A stretch of DNA of 64,000 bases. Source: JAIBBV01 sp044347745. Lineage in GTDB: Bacteria > Bdellovibrionota_C > UBA2361 > JAFLCA01. The position numbers were made by a program, and so were the translations under genes. The stretch is taken from contig JBIKUD010000011.1 in assembly GCA_044347745.1 (NCBI GenBank), forward strand, positions 17,560-81,559, given 5' to 3'. This document shows, one piece after another, positions 51,522 to 59,835 of this stretch. Position 1 is the first letter of the stretch. Each line of letters opens with the position of its first letter. A model generated the notes under the pieces. That model was given only the letters and a program-made list of their open reading frames with translations, was not told the DNA's origin and made no database searches.

Positions 51522-51547
51522 TCTCGTGAGTGTCTAGGACTAACACC

Positions 51548-52816
51548 CTAGCGCACTCGCCCTAATGATTTTTTAACCTCTTCGGGCAGTGCCAACCAAA
51601 TGCGCTGATTGCCGCTTGACTCTGCAAGCAGGTGGTTCATTAAACTGTCCGCCTCTTTAAGCGAGCGGCTTTGACCATTGTCCAATAGCACTTGCATAGA
51701 TCGATCTGAGTCGCCGGAATGTACTGGTGCTGTCGTAATACGGTGAACATAATAGTCAGGATCGAACCCCAATTCTGATGAACGTTTGCGGGCCAATTGT
51801 TCTAGAGCTAACGCATCTTCACCTTCTGTAATTCGAATCGTTTTAAGAAGGTTACGATTTATAAGTCGGCGGCAAAGATCCGCGAGTAACGAGTCGTTCG
51901 CGCTTGTCCAGCGATGTAAGTGATAGCGCCACCACGATTCTCGCATTTCAAAAAGATGGGCCAGCGACAGTTGGTTCGGAGACTCGGCAGCAAGCACCGC
52001 TGACATAACTTCGTCACAAAAGGGGAGAGTCGAACGTATAGCGCGTGCTCTTTTGGCGATAGCTGCGTTAATGGTGTCGGCTGCTAATAAGACGCGATGC
52101 TGGTACATCTGCCGGTAGAGTGCATGCCGCGAAACCGCAAAATGCATCATGGCGTCGAGGCGATTTTCTTTTAGCGCAAGATGCCCATCTTTGGTTACGA
52201 CAATAGAGTCGGTTATTGCGGGGATATTGTAATGCCCATAGCTTACCCCACCGAGCACGCTATCAACGATACACCAATTCCCTCGATCAACGTTCCAGCC
52301 CCCACCGGAAATGATTTCCCAGGTCCAGGCGGGCACTTGAGGAGACTCTGTTAGAATATGCTTCACCTGTTCCGCTAGGTGAGGGGAGACGCGCTTACAC
52401 AGTTCGGATAAATTCGCATCGTCTTGAATAATTCGTACGGCGATTTGCTCATGATCGTCGTGGGCATTCGGGAACCAGGTGCGATAGGCTGTATGCGAGC
52501 CTGGGGCTATATGACCGATGTCATGCAAAAGTGCAGCCGCGGCAACGGCAGGCGCATACGTTTTAACCTCAGTAGTGCCAGAAGACTCCAGTTTGCGCAT
52601 AAGCTGACAGGCTAGATACGCGACTCCCAGACTATGCCCAAAACGTGAATGTTCAGAAAACATATAAACAAGCCTGGTGTTCGCCGTCTGGCTCACATCG
52701 CGGAGACGCTGCACCCAGGGCGTATCTAGCAGTTTGAGCACTAACGACTCTGCGGCATTGTCCTCCGCAAATGAAATGGATTGGTGTACGACGTCGGCAA
52801 AAGTAATTGAGCTCAT
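51548..52816 (-). CDS. HD-domain phosphohydrolase
   Basis: A metal-dependent HD hydrolase of the SAMHD1/dGTPase type: R-F-G-H-S-L-G (about 58-64), L-L-H-D-I-G-H (about 93-99, metal-binding HD), H-D-D-H-E. The rest is helical, with R-S-L-K-E-A-D near the end. The nucleotide substrate is not known. The gene lies five bases downstream of the RibBA-like pseudoenzyme and is clearly cotranscribed with it, suggesting a joint function. Confidence 0.85.
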   Translation of the reverse strand: MSSITFADVVHQSISFAEDNAAESLVLKLLDTPWVQRLRDVSQTANTRLVYMFSEHSRFGHSLGVAYLACQLMRKLESSGTTEVKTYAPAVAAAALLHDIGHIAPGSHTAYRTWFPNAHDDHEQIAVRIIQDDANLSELCKRVSPHLAEQVKHILTESPQVPAWTWEIISGGGWNVDRGNWCIVDSVLGGVSYGHYNIPAITDSIVVTKDGHLALKENRLDAMMHFAVSRHALYRQMYQHRVLLAADTINAAIAKRARAIRSTLPFCDEVMSAVLAAESPNQLSLAHLFEMRESWWRYHLHRWTSANDSLLADLCRRLINRNLLKTIRITEGEDALALEQLARKRSSELGFDPDYYVHRITTAPVHSGDSDRSMQVLLDNGQSRSLKEADSLMNHLLAESSGNQRIWLALPEEVKKSLGRVR

Positions 52817-52821
52817 AAGAT

Positions 52822-53931
52822 TCAGATAGAATGGATTGAGGAGTCTGGGACAAGGGCACGTTGAGAAACAATTTCGAGGCCAAAGGGCGTGAGCCCAACA
52901 AGACTTCGTTTCGAGGTAGTGAGGAGTTCTATTTTTCGCACGCCAAGGTCTCTCAAAATTTGAGCTCCAATTCCGTATTCCTTCATGCTGTGAGGGGAAT
53001 GGGAGGTCTCAAGAGCTTCAATTTGCTCCGACAGAGCTCCGAGCGCCGGCCGTCTCAGGTAGACTAAAACTCCGCTGCCATGGCCCCCAATCGCTTCGAG
53101 AGCGGCATTAAGGAGTGCCTTAGAGTTATGAGCGGATCCTCCAAAGACATCTGAAAAGGTGTGCTCTGGTTGTACTCGCACCAGGGTGGGGGTGCCTGAA
53201 TGTATTTCACCCTTTACAAGCGCAACATGTTCGCCCTCATGCAGCAGCGAGCGATAAATGAAGCTTCTCAATTCGCCGGCACGCTGAGTTGGAAGTTTAG
53301 CCTCGGCTATGCGCTCGATGAGTGGTTCGGTTTGAAGTCTATGTCTAATGAGTTCGCTCATGCGAACAAAAGGAAACTGAGCGCCTTTAGCCAAATTTTC
53401 GGCTACAGCAAATTCTGCAAGCTCTCCTGTTGAAGTTACCAAATCGAGATAGAGCGCAACGTCATTAAATCCAGCAATCATCACGAGATCGAGGGCAGCT
53501 TCTGGAAACCCAGTTTTTACGAGTATCCCACCGGTACAGGTAGCAACTGGAAACATATGACCTGGAGTGATGAGGAGTCTTGGTTGCGGGTGCTCGGATG
53601 CCAGCACTTGTGCGGTATGAGCTCTATCAGCTGCGCTAATTCCGGTTGTAACTCCTTCTCGCGCTTCAACAGACTGATACAAAGGCAAGTCCGATTTGCT
53701 TGCGTGTTCGTCCTGTGTGCGCCGCTCCATAAATTGTAAACCAAAAGCTCTTGCCCTGGCGTCACTGAGCGCTGCAAACACGATTCCAAAACTGAGGGAA
53801 ATAAGATGGTTAAAAAGCTTAACGTCGATGTGCTGTGCTGGAGCGCACAAAATGCCACGAGGCTGGGTGCCGATATCGTCCCAGATAATTGCGAGACGTT
53901 TGGTTTTAAATTCTTGAATTCTTTTAAGCAT
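52822..53931 (-). CDS. RibBA-like protein lacking the catalytic residues of both domains
   Basis: Both halves of a bifunctional riboflavin enzyme can be seen. The N-terminal part (1-205) has T-T-G-I-S-A-A-D-R-A-H-T and P-G-H-M-F-P from DHBP synthase, but the essential acidic loop (usually D-x-x-x-R-E-N-E-G-D) reads D-I-G-T-Q-P-R-G-I and the G-H-T-E-A region reads G-F-P-E-A. The C-terminal part (about 215-369) resembles GTP cyclohydrolase II: L-V-R-V-Q-P-E-H, G-V-L-V-Y-L-R, Y-G-I-G-A-Q-I-L-R-D-L-G-V, L-L-T. The three zinc cysteines (C-L-T-G-D-x-F-x-S-x-R-C-D-C) are lost (H-T-F-S-D-V-F-G-G-S-A-H-N-S). It cannot do either reaction. An alternative is a lineage-specific scaffold or ligand sensor. 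Confidence 0.75.
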   Translation of the reverse strand: MLKRIQEFKTKRLAIIWDDIGTQPRGILCAPAQHIDVKLFNHLISLSFGIVFAALSDARARAFGLQFMERRTQDEHASKSDLPLYQSVEAREGVTTGISAADRAHTAQVLASEHPQPRLLITPGHMFPVATCTGGILVKTGFPEAALDLVMIAGFNDVALYLDLVTSTGELAEFAVAENLAKGAQFPFVRMSELIRHRLQTEPLIERIAEAKLPTQRAGELRSFIYRSLLHEGEHVALVKGEIHSGTPTLVRVQPEHTFSDVFGGSAHNSKALLNAALEAIGGHGSGVLVYLRRPALGALSEQIEALETSHSPHSMKEYGIGAQILRDLGVRKIELLTTSKRSLVGLTPFGLEIVSQRALVPDSSIHSI

Positions 53932-54197
53932 ACAGAACTCAGTAATTTATCCCATTGTGGCTACGGTTGCGAGGGCGAAGGGGGAATCTGCTGAGGTTCA
54001 AGATAGCTTCCGTCGAATTTTGTGGTTGCTTATGTGAGGGCTACTGGTTGTGTAGGCTAATATGTTGATATTGCTAGCTTTGTGTTTGGCTTCCCAGTCA
54101 AGCTCTACACATTTGGGTTAAGTTTGGACTCTCGGCTGTCGATTCTCTTATACAGCCCCGCGATTAAATTCAAGTTTGCATTGGTAGTAGGTGTTTT

Positions 54198-54650
54198 ATG
54201 CAACAAACGAACTCGGCCGACAGCGCCGATACTGGGGTGGCAACTGAACAAACTTTGTCAGTCATTCAAGCAAGGCGCACAGCCTTTATTGCCCGTTTTA
54301 TTGTACTTCGCGAATCAAAGCGCACTCGGGCTCACCGTTTGATTGAAATGTGCGAGTGGGAGGACGACACCACTGCCGAGGAGCTTGCCAAGCAGTTTCG
54401 CCAAATATTTTTGGAAAATGGCGACAATATGACCCCGGTAGATCGAGATTTGAAGAGAGCGATAGCGCATTCAAGCCGGTCACTTAACTTCTTTATTTCG
54501 GAATACGCAGCGAGAGCTACCACCTCATTTATAGATGCACTTTACGATTACGAGCGCTCAAATTCGCTACTGTTTGGTAACGATGAGCAGCCAAAGCCGG
54601 GTGGCTGGAGATTGCCCAGTGAACTTTCTAAGGAACGCAAGGCAGGATGA
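54198..54650 (+). CDS. small helical protein upstream of a FlhB-like gene
   Basis: I do not recognise this 150-residue helical protein. It is charged (R-R-T-A-F-I-A-R-F-I, C-E-W-E-D-D-T-T-A-E-E-L), has no signal peptide, and overlaps the next gene by four bases (ATGA). The translational coupling suggests a function with the FlhB-type protein. A NusB-like fold was considered, but the usual motifs are missing. Confidence 0.55.
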   Translation: MQQTNSADSADTGVATEQTLSVIQARRTAFIARFIVLRESKRTRAHRLIEMCEWEDDTTAEELAKQFRQIFLENGDNMTPVDRDLKRAIAHSSRSLNFFISEYAARATTSFIDALYDYERSNSLLFGNDEQPKPGGWRLPSELSKERKAG

Positions 54651-54988
54651 GCGTAGAAGAATCCCACTCACCGAAACGCCGCGAGCAGGCTGTTGCTTTG
54701 CAGTATAGCGAGGCTGATGAATTACCGCGCATCATTGCCAGCGGGGCAGGTGAGGTTGCCCGCCAAATTCTAGAGCTGGCACAAGCTCACGAAATCCCTA
54801 TCCAAGAAGACCAAACCCTTGCCGAGCTACTTTCTAAGTTACCGCCAGGGGCATATATCTCGCCTGAGACCTATAGGTTGGTCGCAGAAGTTATTTCTTT
54901 TCTTTATCATTCAGACAAGGGCTTCAGAGACTCTCATCAGGAGCTTAAGCCGGTCATTGAGGGCGCTTTACCTAATCCCGAGATTTAG
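54647..54988 (+). CDS. standalone FlhB/YscU C-terminal-type protein
   Basis: The product matches the cytoplasmic part of the flagellar/type III export switch FlhB: R-R-E-Q-A-V-A-L-Q-Y-S-E, G-E-V-A-R-Q-I-L-E-L-A, I-P-I-Q-E-D-Q-T-L-A-E-L-L and P-G-A-Y-I-S-P-E-T-Y-R-L-V-A-E-V-I-S-F. No membrane part and no N-P-T-H autocleavage loop are present. Such proteins (sometimes called FhlB or FlhB2) accompany flagellar genes in other bacteria. No flagellar gene is near here. It overlaps the upstream gene by 4 bases and the minus-strand DUF5989 gene by 4. Confidence 0.8.
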   Translation: MSVEESHSPKRREQAVALQYSEADELPRIIASGAGEVARQILELAQAHEIPIQEDQTLAELLSKLPPGAYISPETYRLVAEVISFLYHSDKGFRDSHQELKPVIEGALPNPEI

Positions 54989-55161
54989 AATAGTGCGTAG
55001 ATAAATGGCGAGAGCGCTCCGCTGCTCTGGGTCAGTACCAACAAAAGTCCAAGCGCCAAAAACACCGAAACCATGGGAATCATCCACCAGGCCTTTTTTT
55101 CAATAAGCAGGGCAAAAAGCTGCTTAACCGTGCTAGCTTTACTGGTGTTTGTCTTTTTCAT
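54985..55161 (-). CDS. DUF5989-like small membrane protein
   Basis: This 58-residue protein is short and easily missed. It begins M-K-K-T-N-T-S-K-A-S, then E-K-K-A-W-W-M-I-P-M-V and a hydrophobic span L-A-L-G-L-L-L-V-L-T, and ends S-G-A-L-S-P-F-I-Y-A-L-F. The K-x-W-W-x-I-P-x-x and S-x-x-x-P-F-I-Y-x-L-F ends are typical of DUF5989. In other genomes it sits near SxtJ/carbamoyltransferase genes, not present here. Its stop overlaps the FlhB-like stop. Confidence 0.75.
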   Translation of the reverse strand: MKKTNTSKASTVKQLFALLIEKKAWWMIPMVSVFLALGLLLVLTQSSGALSPFIYALF

Positions 55162-55194
55162 AATAAACCACTGGGTAATTAAGGCGCTGCGAGC

Positions 55195-55722
55195 TTATGC
55201 TGCCACCTTCTGCCCAGCTTTATACTCTGAGTCGTTAGACGTCTCAAGTTCGGCGATAATCTTTTCTACCTCTTCAATGAGAGAGCCGATAGCATATGCC
55301 CAAACGTATTGGCCGGCTTTTTTACCAGTAAGCACCTCAGCAATTTGGCCTTTATCTTGAATTCGATGCTTAATGAAAAGCTGACGTCCATCGGTAAGTA
55401 GTACCATGTCAGCAGGCTCTTTATAGAGCTTAGGAAGTTTTTTGCGAAGGTAGTCAATGCCGCGACGAAAACGGTTGACGGGAAGACCTTCACGCTTCAT
55501 GCGAAAAAGCCAACAGAGTAGAATAAGATCGCAGTAGCTATACTTGCTACGCCCTCGTGCCTGAGTTTTGCCCGTGCATGGCACAAGGTTAGTTCTTGAA
55601 TAGTAGTTTAACAGCGCCAATCCAATTCGCTCGGTGCCTCCGGTGAGGCTCCGCAAAATGGCTTGAACTTGCTTGGCAGTAAACTCACGATCTAATGTTT
55701 GAACTGCGTTGTCAGTACTCAC
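55195..55722 (-). CDS. MerR-like regulator
   Basis: A helix-turn-helix part (about residues 30-90) has R-T-N-L-V-P-C-T-G, Y-S-Y-C-D-L-I-L-L-C-W-L-F-R and the wing G-L-P-V-N-R-F-R-R-G-I-D-Y-L-R-K of MerR-like proteins. The C-terminal about 80 residues are a sensory or oligomer part with no metal Cys cluster. GTG 55722 is a likely start (an open frame reaches 55797). A sigma70-like promoter is at 55871-55899. Confidence 0.6.
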   Translation of the reverse strand: MSTDNAVQTLDREFTAKQVQAILRSLTGGTERIGLALLNYYSRTNLVPCTGKTQARGRSKYSYCDLILLCWLFRMKREGLPVNRFRRGIDYLRKKLPKLYKEPADMVLLTDGRQLFIKHRIQDKGQIAEVLTGKKAGQYVWAYAIGSLIEEVEKIIAELETSNDSEYKAGQKVAA

Positions 55723-55870
55723 GAACACCCCACGACTAAAACAGCCGCCTACCGTTGCACACTTTATTTGCCTTTTGGCGATTTGCCTTCTGGGCAATTT
55801 GCTTCTTCAGCAATTTTCTTTTTTGGTATTCAAATAAAGCTTGACTTTCCAAAAAAGTGACTCTTTATCG

Positions 55871-55899
55871 AAACTAAACTGCGACCCCTTACCTGTCAA
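55871..55899 (-). promoter_or_regulatory. sigma70-like promoter before the MerR-like gene
   Basis: On the minus strand: TTGACA (55899-55894), 17-base spacer, TAGTTT (55876-55871). The -35 box is perfect. The -10 box is weaker. Confidence 0.45.
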
Positions 55900-56056
55900 T
55901 TAGGAAAGTGGTGCACAGAGAGAAACTCACGCAACAAAAAATCGAACTCTATTTTAAGCCATTTAAAGGAACTAAGCTAATCTAAAACTCTGTAGTGAAA
56001 ATTCTGCTGAGGAGGGTTGCTAGAGGCCAATAAAATTTATGAAGAAAATTACCTTG

Positions 56057-56836
56057 TTACTGGTTGCGAGGTATTAAAGCTAACACAACTGGCACCTCGT
56101 CACGGCCGGAGATTGATAGTTCGCTCAATCCTTTTTGTGGCTCAATCAACTCAGCGCTTAAGAACAGTTGTGAAGAGCCTCCGCCATCTAAATTAATCGA
56201 ATCTCTACAACCAATTTGAGGCTGGAGTAGTTCTTCTTGCAACTCTGCGAATGAGAGCCCTCCAAAATTTGAACTGGTAATAAAGATAAGTAAATTGCCG
56301 CGCTCGTCTGTGCATACTCCCGAGCGCCTTGAGCGGCTACTTTCGTTTAATCCACTTATTTTTTTGCCATCCTTAAGCAGTCGTGGGCCAGCCTGTATCG
56401 CTTCAATTGCTGAGCGTGGTGTGAAACTCGAGCGATGCACAACGTGCACTCCGTTGCGGCTGATAGAAAGTACAGAGGTAAGTGTTGAACCCCCACGGTG
56501 AAGTGGACTTAGCTGAATCCCGCGATGGATTATCAAGCCCAAGGGTTCGCCATTTTCGTCAAAAAAATTTGCATTTATGCAAAGCGCTGCGCGTGCAAGC
56601 TTACAATGACTTGCGGCGCTCATGCGTGGGCGACCGAATTCACGGGCTCGTAGTGCCTGAAGTTCATATTTTTTAAGACCAGTGCGGAAGTAGGTGACTT
56701 GGGGAGTAAAAAGCCCGGCGCTGGCCGCCTCATGCTGAAGCATTTCAAGATCTGCTCCAACTTGTCGCCAGCCCTGACCACTGGCAAGCCAAATAGGTGT
56801 TAAGAGAGTTAAGAGAAGGTATAGGCAGCATTTCAT
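56057..56836 (-). CDS. secreted phosphodiester glycosidase (NAGPA)-like protein
   Basis: A signal peptide (M-K-C-C-L-Y-L-L-L-T-L-L) is followed by the NAGPA/DUF2233 pattern: I-N-A-N-F-F-D-E-N-G-E-P-L-G (about 87-100), then A-I-Q-A-G-P-R-L-L, R-R-S-G-V-C-T-D and I-N-L-D-G-G-G-S-S-Q-L-F near the C-terminus. Members hydrolyse phosphodiester-linked sugars; some act on cell-wall polysaccharide. The ATG at 56836 gives a good signal peptide; a longer frame starts 21 bases upstream. Confidence 0.85.
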   Translation of the reverse strand: MKCCLYLLLTLLTPIWLASGQGWRQVGADLEMLQHEAASAGLFTPQVTYFRTGLKKYELQALRAREFGRPRMSAASHCKLARAALCINANFFDENGEPLGLIIHRGIQLSPLHRGGSTLTSVLSISRNGVHVVHRSSFTPRSAIEAIQAGPRLLKDGKKISGLNESSRSRRSGVCTDERGNLLIFITSSNFGGLSFAELQEELLQPQIGCRDSINLDGGGSSQLFLSAELIEPQKGLSELSISGRDEVPVVLALIPRNQ

Positions 56837-56937
56837 ACAGAGCGACAAATCTAGCACGAACAGAAACGTTTAGGGCAAGTTTAAAGCAATGTACTGAATC
56901 ATTCAGAACCAGTGAAGCTTGTAGTGAATGGAGAAAA

Positions 56938-56973
56938 GAAAAAAAGGCTGCTTTGGAATTACCCAAAGCAGCC
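56938..56973 (-). terminator. strong intrinsic terminator
   Basis: On the minus strand GGCTGCTTTGG and CCAAAGCAGCC (56973-56963 and 56956-56946) form an 11-bp perfect stem with a six-base loop, followed by a T-rich run (the A-run at 56934-56945 on the plus strand). It would stop a transcript from the candidate ncRNA region. Confidence 0.75.
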
Positions 56974-57206
56974 TCGGGATCTTGAACTTTCGACCTCGCT
57001 CCTGCAAAGAGCGCTATCGGGTCCGATTTGGTCATGCCATACCGAACTCGGCTGTACACATCTTGTTGCCTCGCGAGCACAAGCTGCATAACAAGGCTCA
57101 ATCGCGTTTTTTGGTTCCTGGTGAACTGGGGAAGTAGTGTGTGTGGCTTGAGGTGTTCCAGCCCCCCAGGTTCCAAGTCTACGCGTATATCAAGCCTCAA
57201 GATCTC
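56938..57206 (-). ncRNA. candidate structured non-coding RNA
   Basis: No convincing gene fits 56840-57480. The minus-strand transcript would end in a strong terminator (56938-56973). An eight-base helix GATCTTGA (56978-56985) and TCAAGATC (57197-57204) encloses about 230 bases and has further internal palindromes (CTTGTT/AACAAG near 57060-57095). This architecture, a closed terminal stem ending in a terminator, resembles 6S-type RNAs, but I cannot place it in a known family. Open frames on either strand here do not look real. Confidence 0.35.
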
Positions 57207-57481
57207 TCTTGTGGAGACAGTAAAAAGCAAGTGCTGTGCCATCTCTGGTGAGGCTTTAAGCAGCTATGGGCCCTTCTGCAGCAGTTATCTCGGCAAAAAC
57301 TGCCGTACGGGATAAACGCATGCAACTATTTGTGGCAAAAAATACGTAGAGTGGAAAATCAAGGGTTATCAATCGGGCTTTTAGTTCTTCTGTCGGGGAA
57401 CGGTTTTAATTAGAACGCGGTTGCATATTTGCTTGTATTCTTTTGTTGATTGAACGGGGGGAGCTTTGCTAATTTTACTGG

Positions 57482-58003
57482 ATGGAAAATCAGACGTTTC
57501 GATCTCGCTTAGCCGAATTAATGCAAAAGAGCCGTAAAGCTCTGCGCCTCTACACCTCTATGGGGAGGCTCCAAACTTCACCAAGTGCTGAATTTAGCGA
57601 AATGCAGGCCGAGCAATGGAAGGCGGTCAATGCTGACCTTTTACGTCAGATTTCTCACGCGCTTGAGAGCCCCAATTCACGTCTGCTTGCGACCGATATT
57701 TTTGCCTTACGCGATCGTTTCTACGGAGCTTGGCGTAACTCTGAAGCCGAGGTTCACCTGAAGCAAAAAGAACTTCTCTCTTGCGCTGAACACGGTGATT
57801 TTATCAAAGCGGCAATTTTAGCCCGTGAGCTCGTGCTTCTTAAGGCTCGCGAACAGGCTTCACAGGCAGCCCATCATGAACTTCACGAAGTGCTTACTCG
57901 CAGCCGTGTTGCCGTGCCCACTATTGAGCTTGCGACCGAGGCCGTTGTCGAAGAAGAGATGCCCGTTCAGGCTCGGGTGCTTCAGTTTCGGGCGGTTAAG
58001 TAG
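57482..58003 (+). CDS. helical protein of unknown function
   Basis: I do not recognise this 173-residue protein. It is highly alpha-helical with an Arg/Lys/Glu-rich coiled-coil part (E-V-H-L-K-Q-K-E-L-L, L-L-K-A-R-E-Q-A-S-Q) in the second half. No signal peptide or membrane segment. The start has only a weak ribosome-binding site. It stands alone between two intergenic regions. Confidence 0.5.
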   Translation: MENQTFRSRLAELMQKSRKALRLYTSMGRLQTSPSAEFSEMQAEQWKAVNADLLRQISHALESPNSRLLATDIFALRDRFYGAWRNSEAEVHLKQKELLSCAEHGDFIKAAILARELVLLKAREQASQAAHHELHEVLTRSRVAVPTIELATEAVVEEEMPVQARVLQFRAVK

Positions 58004-58036
58004 TTCTCTCTCGTAACGCTCCAAGCAATAAAGATC

Positions 58037-58075
58037 ACTAGCGCGCTGCTTTTGGCGCAGTAGCTTTATTTTGAT
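58037..58075 (+). terminator. weak intrinsic terminator
   Basis: CTAGCGC and GCGCAGTAG can pair imperfectly with a T-rich tail (CTTTATTTT). It follows the helical-protein gene by about 40 bases. Confidence 0.35.
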
Positions 58076-58233
58076 AATTGGAAGAGAGGAGATTCAATTC
58101 TTTTGCTTCAATGAATTTGAAGTTCTCCATAAACTGCTTGATATTTTAGTTTAAATTGCTTAAACCTTGTCCGCTGGCTTGTTGCAGCAGCACCCTACGC
58201 AATCTCACAAATCTTGTTGAAGCTGGAAATGAT

Positions 58234-58449
58234 ATGGGCGATTTGATAGCAGTTCATTTTTCTCGTCGTCGTTTTATAAAAAAACAAGACCCGGAGCTTG
58301 CAAGGGATGCAGCGCTGCTTCATATCAAAAAGGCCCAGGCACTAATCTCCCGCCTTCCTGGGGAACATAAAGAACAGGCCTGGGCGCTTGAGGATGTAGC
58401 TTCATCTCTGCAGATGCACAAAAAGGGTGCTCGAAGGCAGGTTGAGTAA
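58234..58449 (+). CDS. small unknown protein
   Basis: A 71-residue basic protein (F-S-R-R-R-F-I-K-K-Q, then H-I-K-K-A-Q-A-L-I) with helical content. A longer open frame starts at 58156. GGA precedes the ATG. Nothing else supports a function, and it may not be real. Confidence 0.3.
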   Translation: MGDLIAVHFSRRRFIKKQDPELARDAALLHIKKAQALISRLPGEHKEQAWALEDVASSLQMHKKGARRQVE

Positions 58450-58748
58450 CAAAGTACCTGTCCCAGCGATGCCTTTTGGATCTCCAAGTAAGCTGGGGCT
58501 ACTTACTCCACCTATTACTCCACCTAACCTTGGCGCGGCTAGGGGACAATTTCTATTAATTTACAGATCCTAGTGCCATAGGCAGAATTATAAGAATTTG
58601 AGCCAATCTTTGGGTCTGTGGTACATTAGAGGGTAGGGCGCCGCCTTGGTCTTGCAGATGCGCCTTTGTGCATTTAATACATCATGTGTACTATGCGCCT
58701 GTATGACTGCGAGGCATTCGACTTGGGTTCTCATTTGGGAGGCTGGCT
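58450..58748. other. intergenic region before the PRTase-like gene
   Basis: No gene is visible. A direct repeat of ACTCCACCTA (58505-58535) is noted. A promoter for the downstream gene could not be picked with confidence. Confidence 0.3.
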
Positions 58749-59273
58749 GTGGAAGAGATTAACGAAATCTTTGAGGGTATTACCGAGCAGTATGAGCAGC
58801 CAGTTCCGATTGGCGGACGTTGTGAGAGTCGGACATACTACCGCGTAGAATCGCTTTCTGAAGAACAGCTCGATGCTTGCGCCGAATATGTGGCCTATCG
58901 CATTAAAAATGTGGTTTCGCCCTCCGTGCCACAGCTCTTTTTGAAACTCCCCGGTGGTTACAGTTTTTTTGCCGAGCGTCTTGCAGCCTTTTACTCAGAG
59001 CTGATTCATAAAGAGATTCCCATCGAACAATATTTAGAGAGCAAAATTTCTAATGGGCTTGGTTCGAAATATAAGGGATGTAACGCAATACTCGTAACCG
59101 ACGTAATTACGACAGCGCGCTCTAGCTTGGAGGCTCACACAAAAGCGACTCTAAGGGGCATTCCCGTTTTGTGCTGGGCTACGCTTATTGACAGAACATT
59201 CGGGCCTGGCCCAGTTCCAGTTGTGTCGGCACATACAGGTGCTCCGGTTCGTCTACTCAGTCAAATAGGCTAG
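58749..59273 (+). CDS. phosphoribosyltransferase-like protein
   Basis: The C-terminal half carries a PRTase motif I-L-V-T-D-V-I-T-T-A-R-S-S (about 113-125), close to the type I PRPP loop V-x-D-x-x-T-T-G-x-S but with Ala replacing the usual Gly. The N-terminal part has L-F-L-K-L-P-G-G-Y-S-F-F. Orotate or similar PRTases are the nearest pattern. GTG start with GGGAGG seven bases upstream. No pyrimidine genes are near it. It may have lost activity. Confidence 0.6.
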   Translation: MEEINEIFEGITEQYEQPVPIGGRCESRTYYRVESLSEEQLDACAEYVAYRIKNVVSPSVPQLFLKLPGGYSFFAERLAAFYSELIHKEIPIEQYLESKISNGLGSKYKGCNAILVTDVITTARSSLEAHTKATLRGIPVLCWATLIDRTFGPGPVPVVSAHTGAPVRLLSQIG

Positions 59274-59356
59274 GCAGATAGGGCAGGCGGCCTGCTGCCG
59301 ACCCTTGACGGCGACAATTTCCTTTCGATTATCTTTCGGGCTTTATTCTCAGCGAG

Positions 59357-59737
59357 CTATTTTAAATTGTTTTTTGCTGCGCTTATGGCTCTCGACAGGC
59401 TACTGCTCTGGTTTTCTGCATCCTGAAAAAACCTATCTACCTGATGCGCAAGATCGGCTGGCCTTAGTCCATTTGTCTCATACAGACCACGCACACTTTG
59501 TAGGCCCTCGACGGCTTTTTCGGGGTTTTCTCTCACATACCCAATTGCAATGTCAGTGACCTGTGCCGCGTCTTTCCACGCTTGAAGATAGCCGGCGATG
59601 AAGTGCTGTTTTTGTTCAGTACTCATCAATCGCCAGGTTGGGAAAAAGCGTTCATTGTCTTGGGCGAGAAGCTGTGGTGTAGACAAAAACAATGAATAAA
59701 GTGAGCATGTTACGCAAATAAGACGAAGTGCTTTCAT
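59357..59737 (-). CDS. small secreted protein
   Basis: A signal peptide (M-K-A-L-R-L-I-C-V-T-C-S-L-Y-S-L-F-L) with cleavage near L-L-A-Q is followed by about 100 helical residues (W-R-L-M-S-T-E-Q-K-Q-H-F-I-A-G-Y-L). The W-x-x-M-S-x-x-Q-K-x-x-F-I-x-G-Y pattern resembles small periplasmic (Rap1a/Tai-like) proteins; I would not name it. It lies between convergent PRTase-like and divergent ispG genes. Confidence 0.55.
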   Translation of the reverse strand: MKALRLICVTCSLYSLFLSTPQLLAQDNERFFPTWRLMSTEQKQHFIAGYLQAWKDAAQVTDIAIGYVRENPEKAVEGLQSVRGLYETNGLRPADLAHQVDRFFQDAENQSSSLSRAISAAKNNLK

Positions 59738-59835
59738 GTGACCTGTGAGACTATAACTTGTTACGTGTAGCTGGTACTATGTGCCCTGTTCAGGATGAAC
59801 ACCACATTAGGCAGAATTAAGCTGTTTTAAAACAT

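Noticed and set aside
56976..57110. A 5S-rRNA-like stretch (CCATACCGAACTCGG near 57037)
   Set aside because: Only this 15-base core matches. The flanking stems and length of 5S rRNA are absent.
56745..57242. 165-residue open frame on the minus strand
   Set aside because: It crosses the strong terminator and overlaps the NAGPA-like gene start; its composition is not gene-like.
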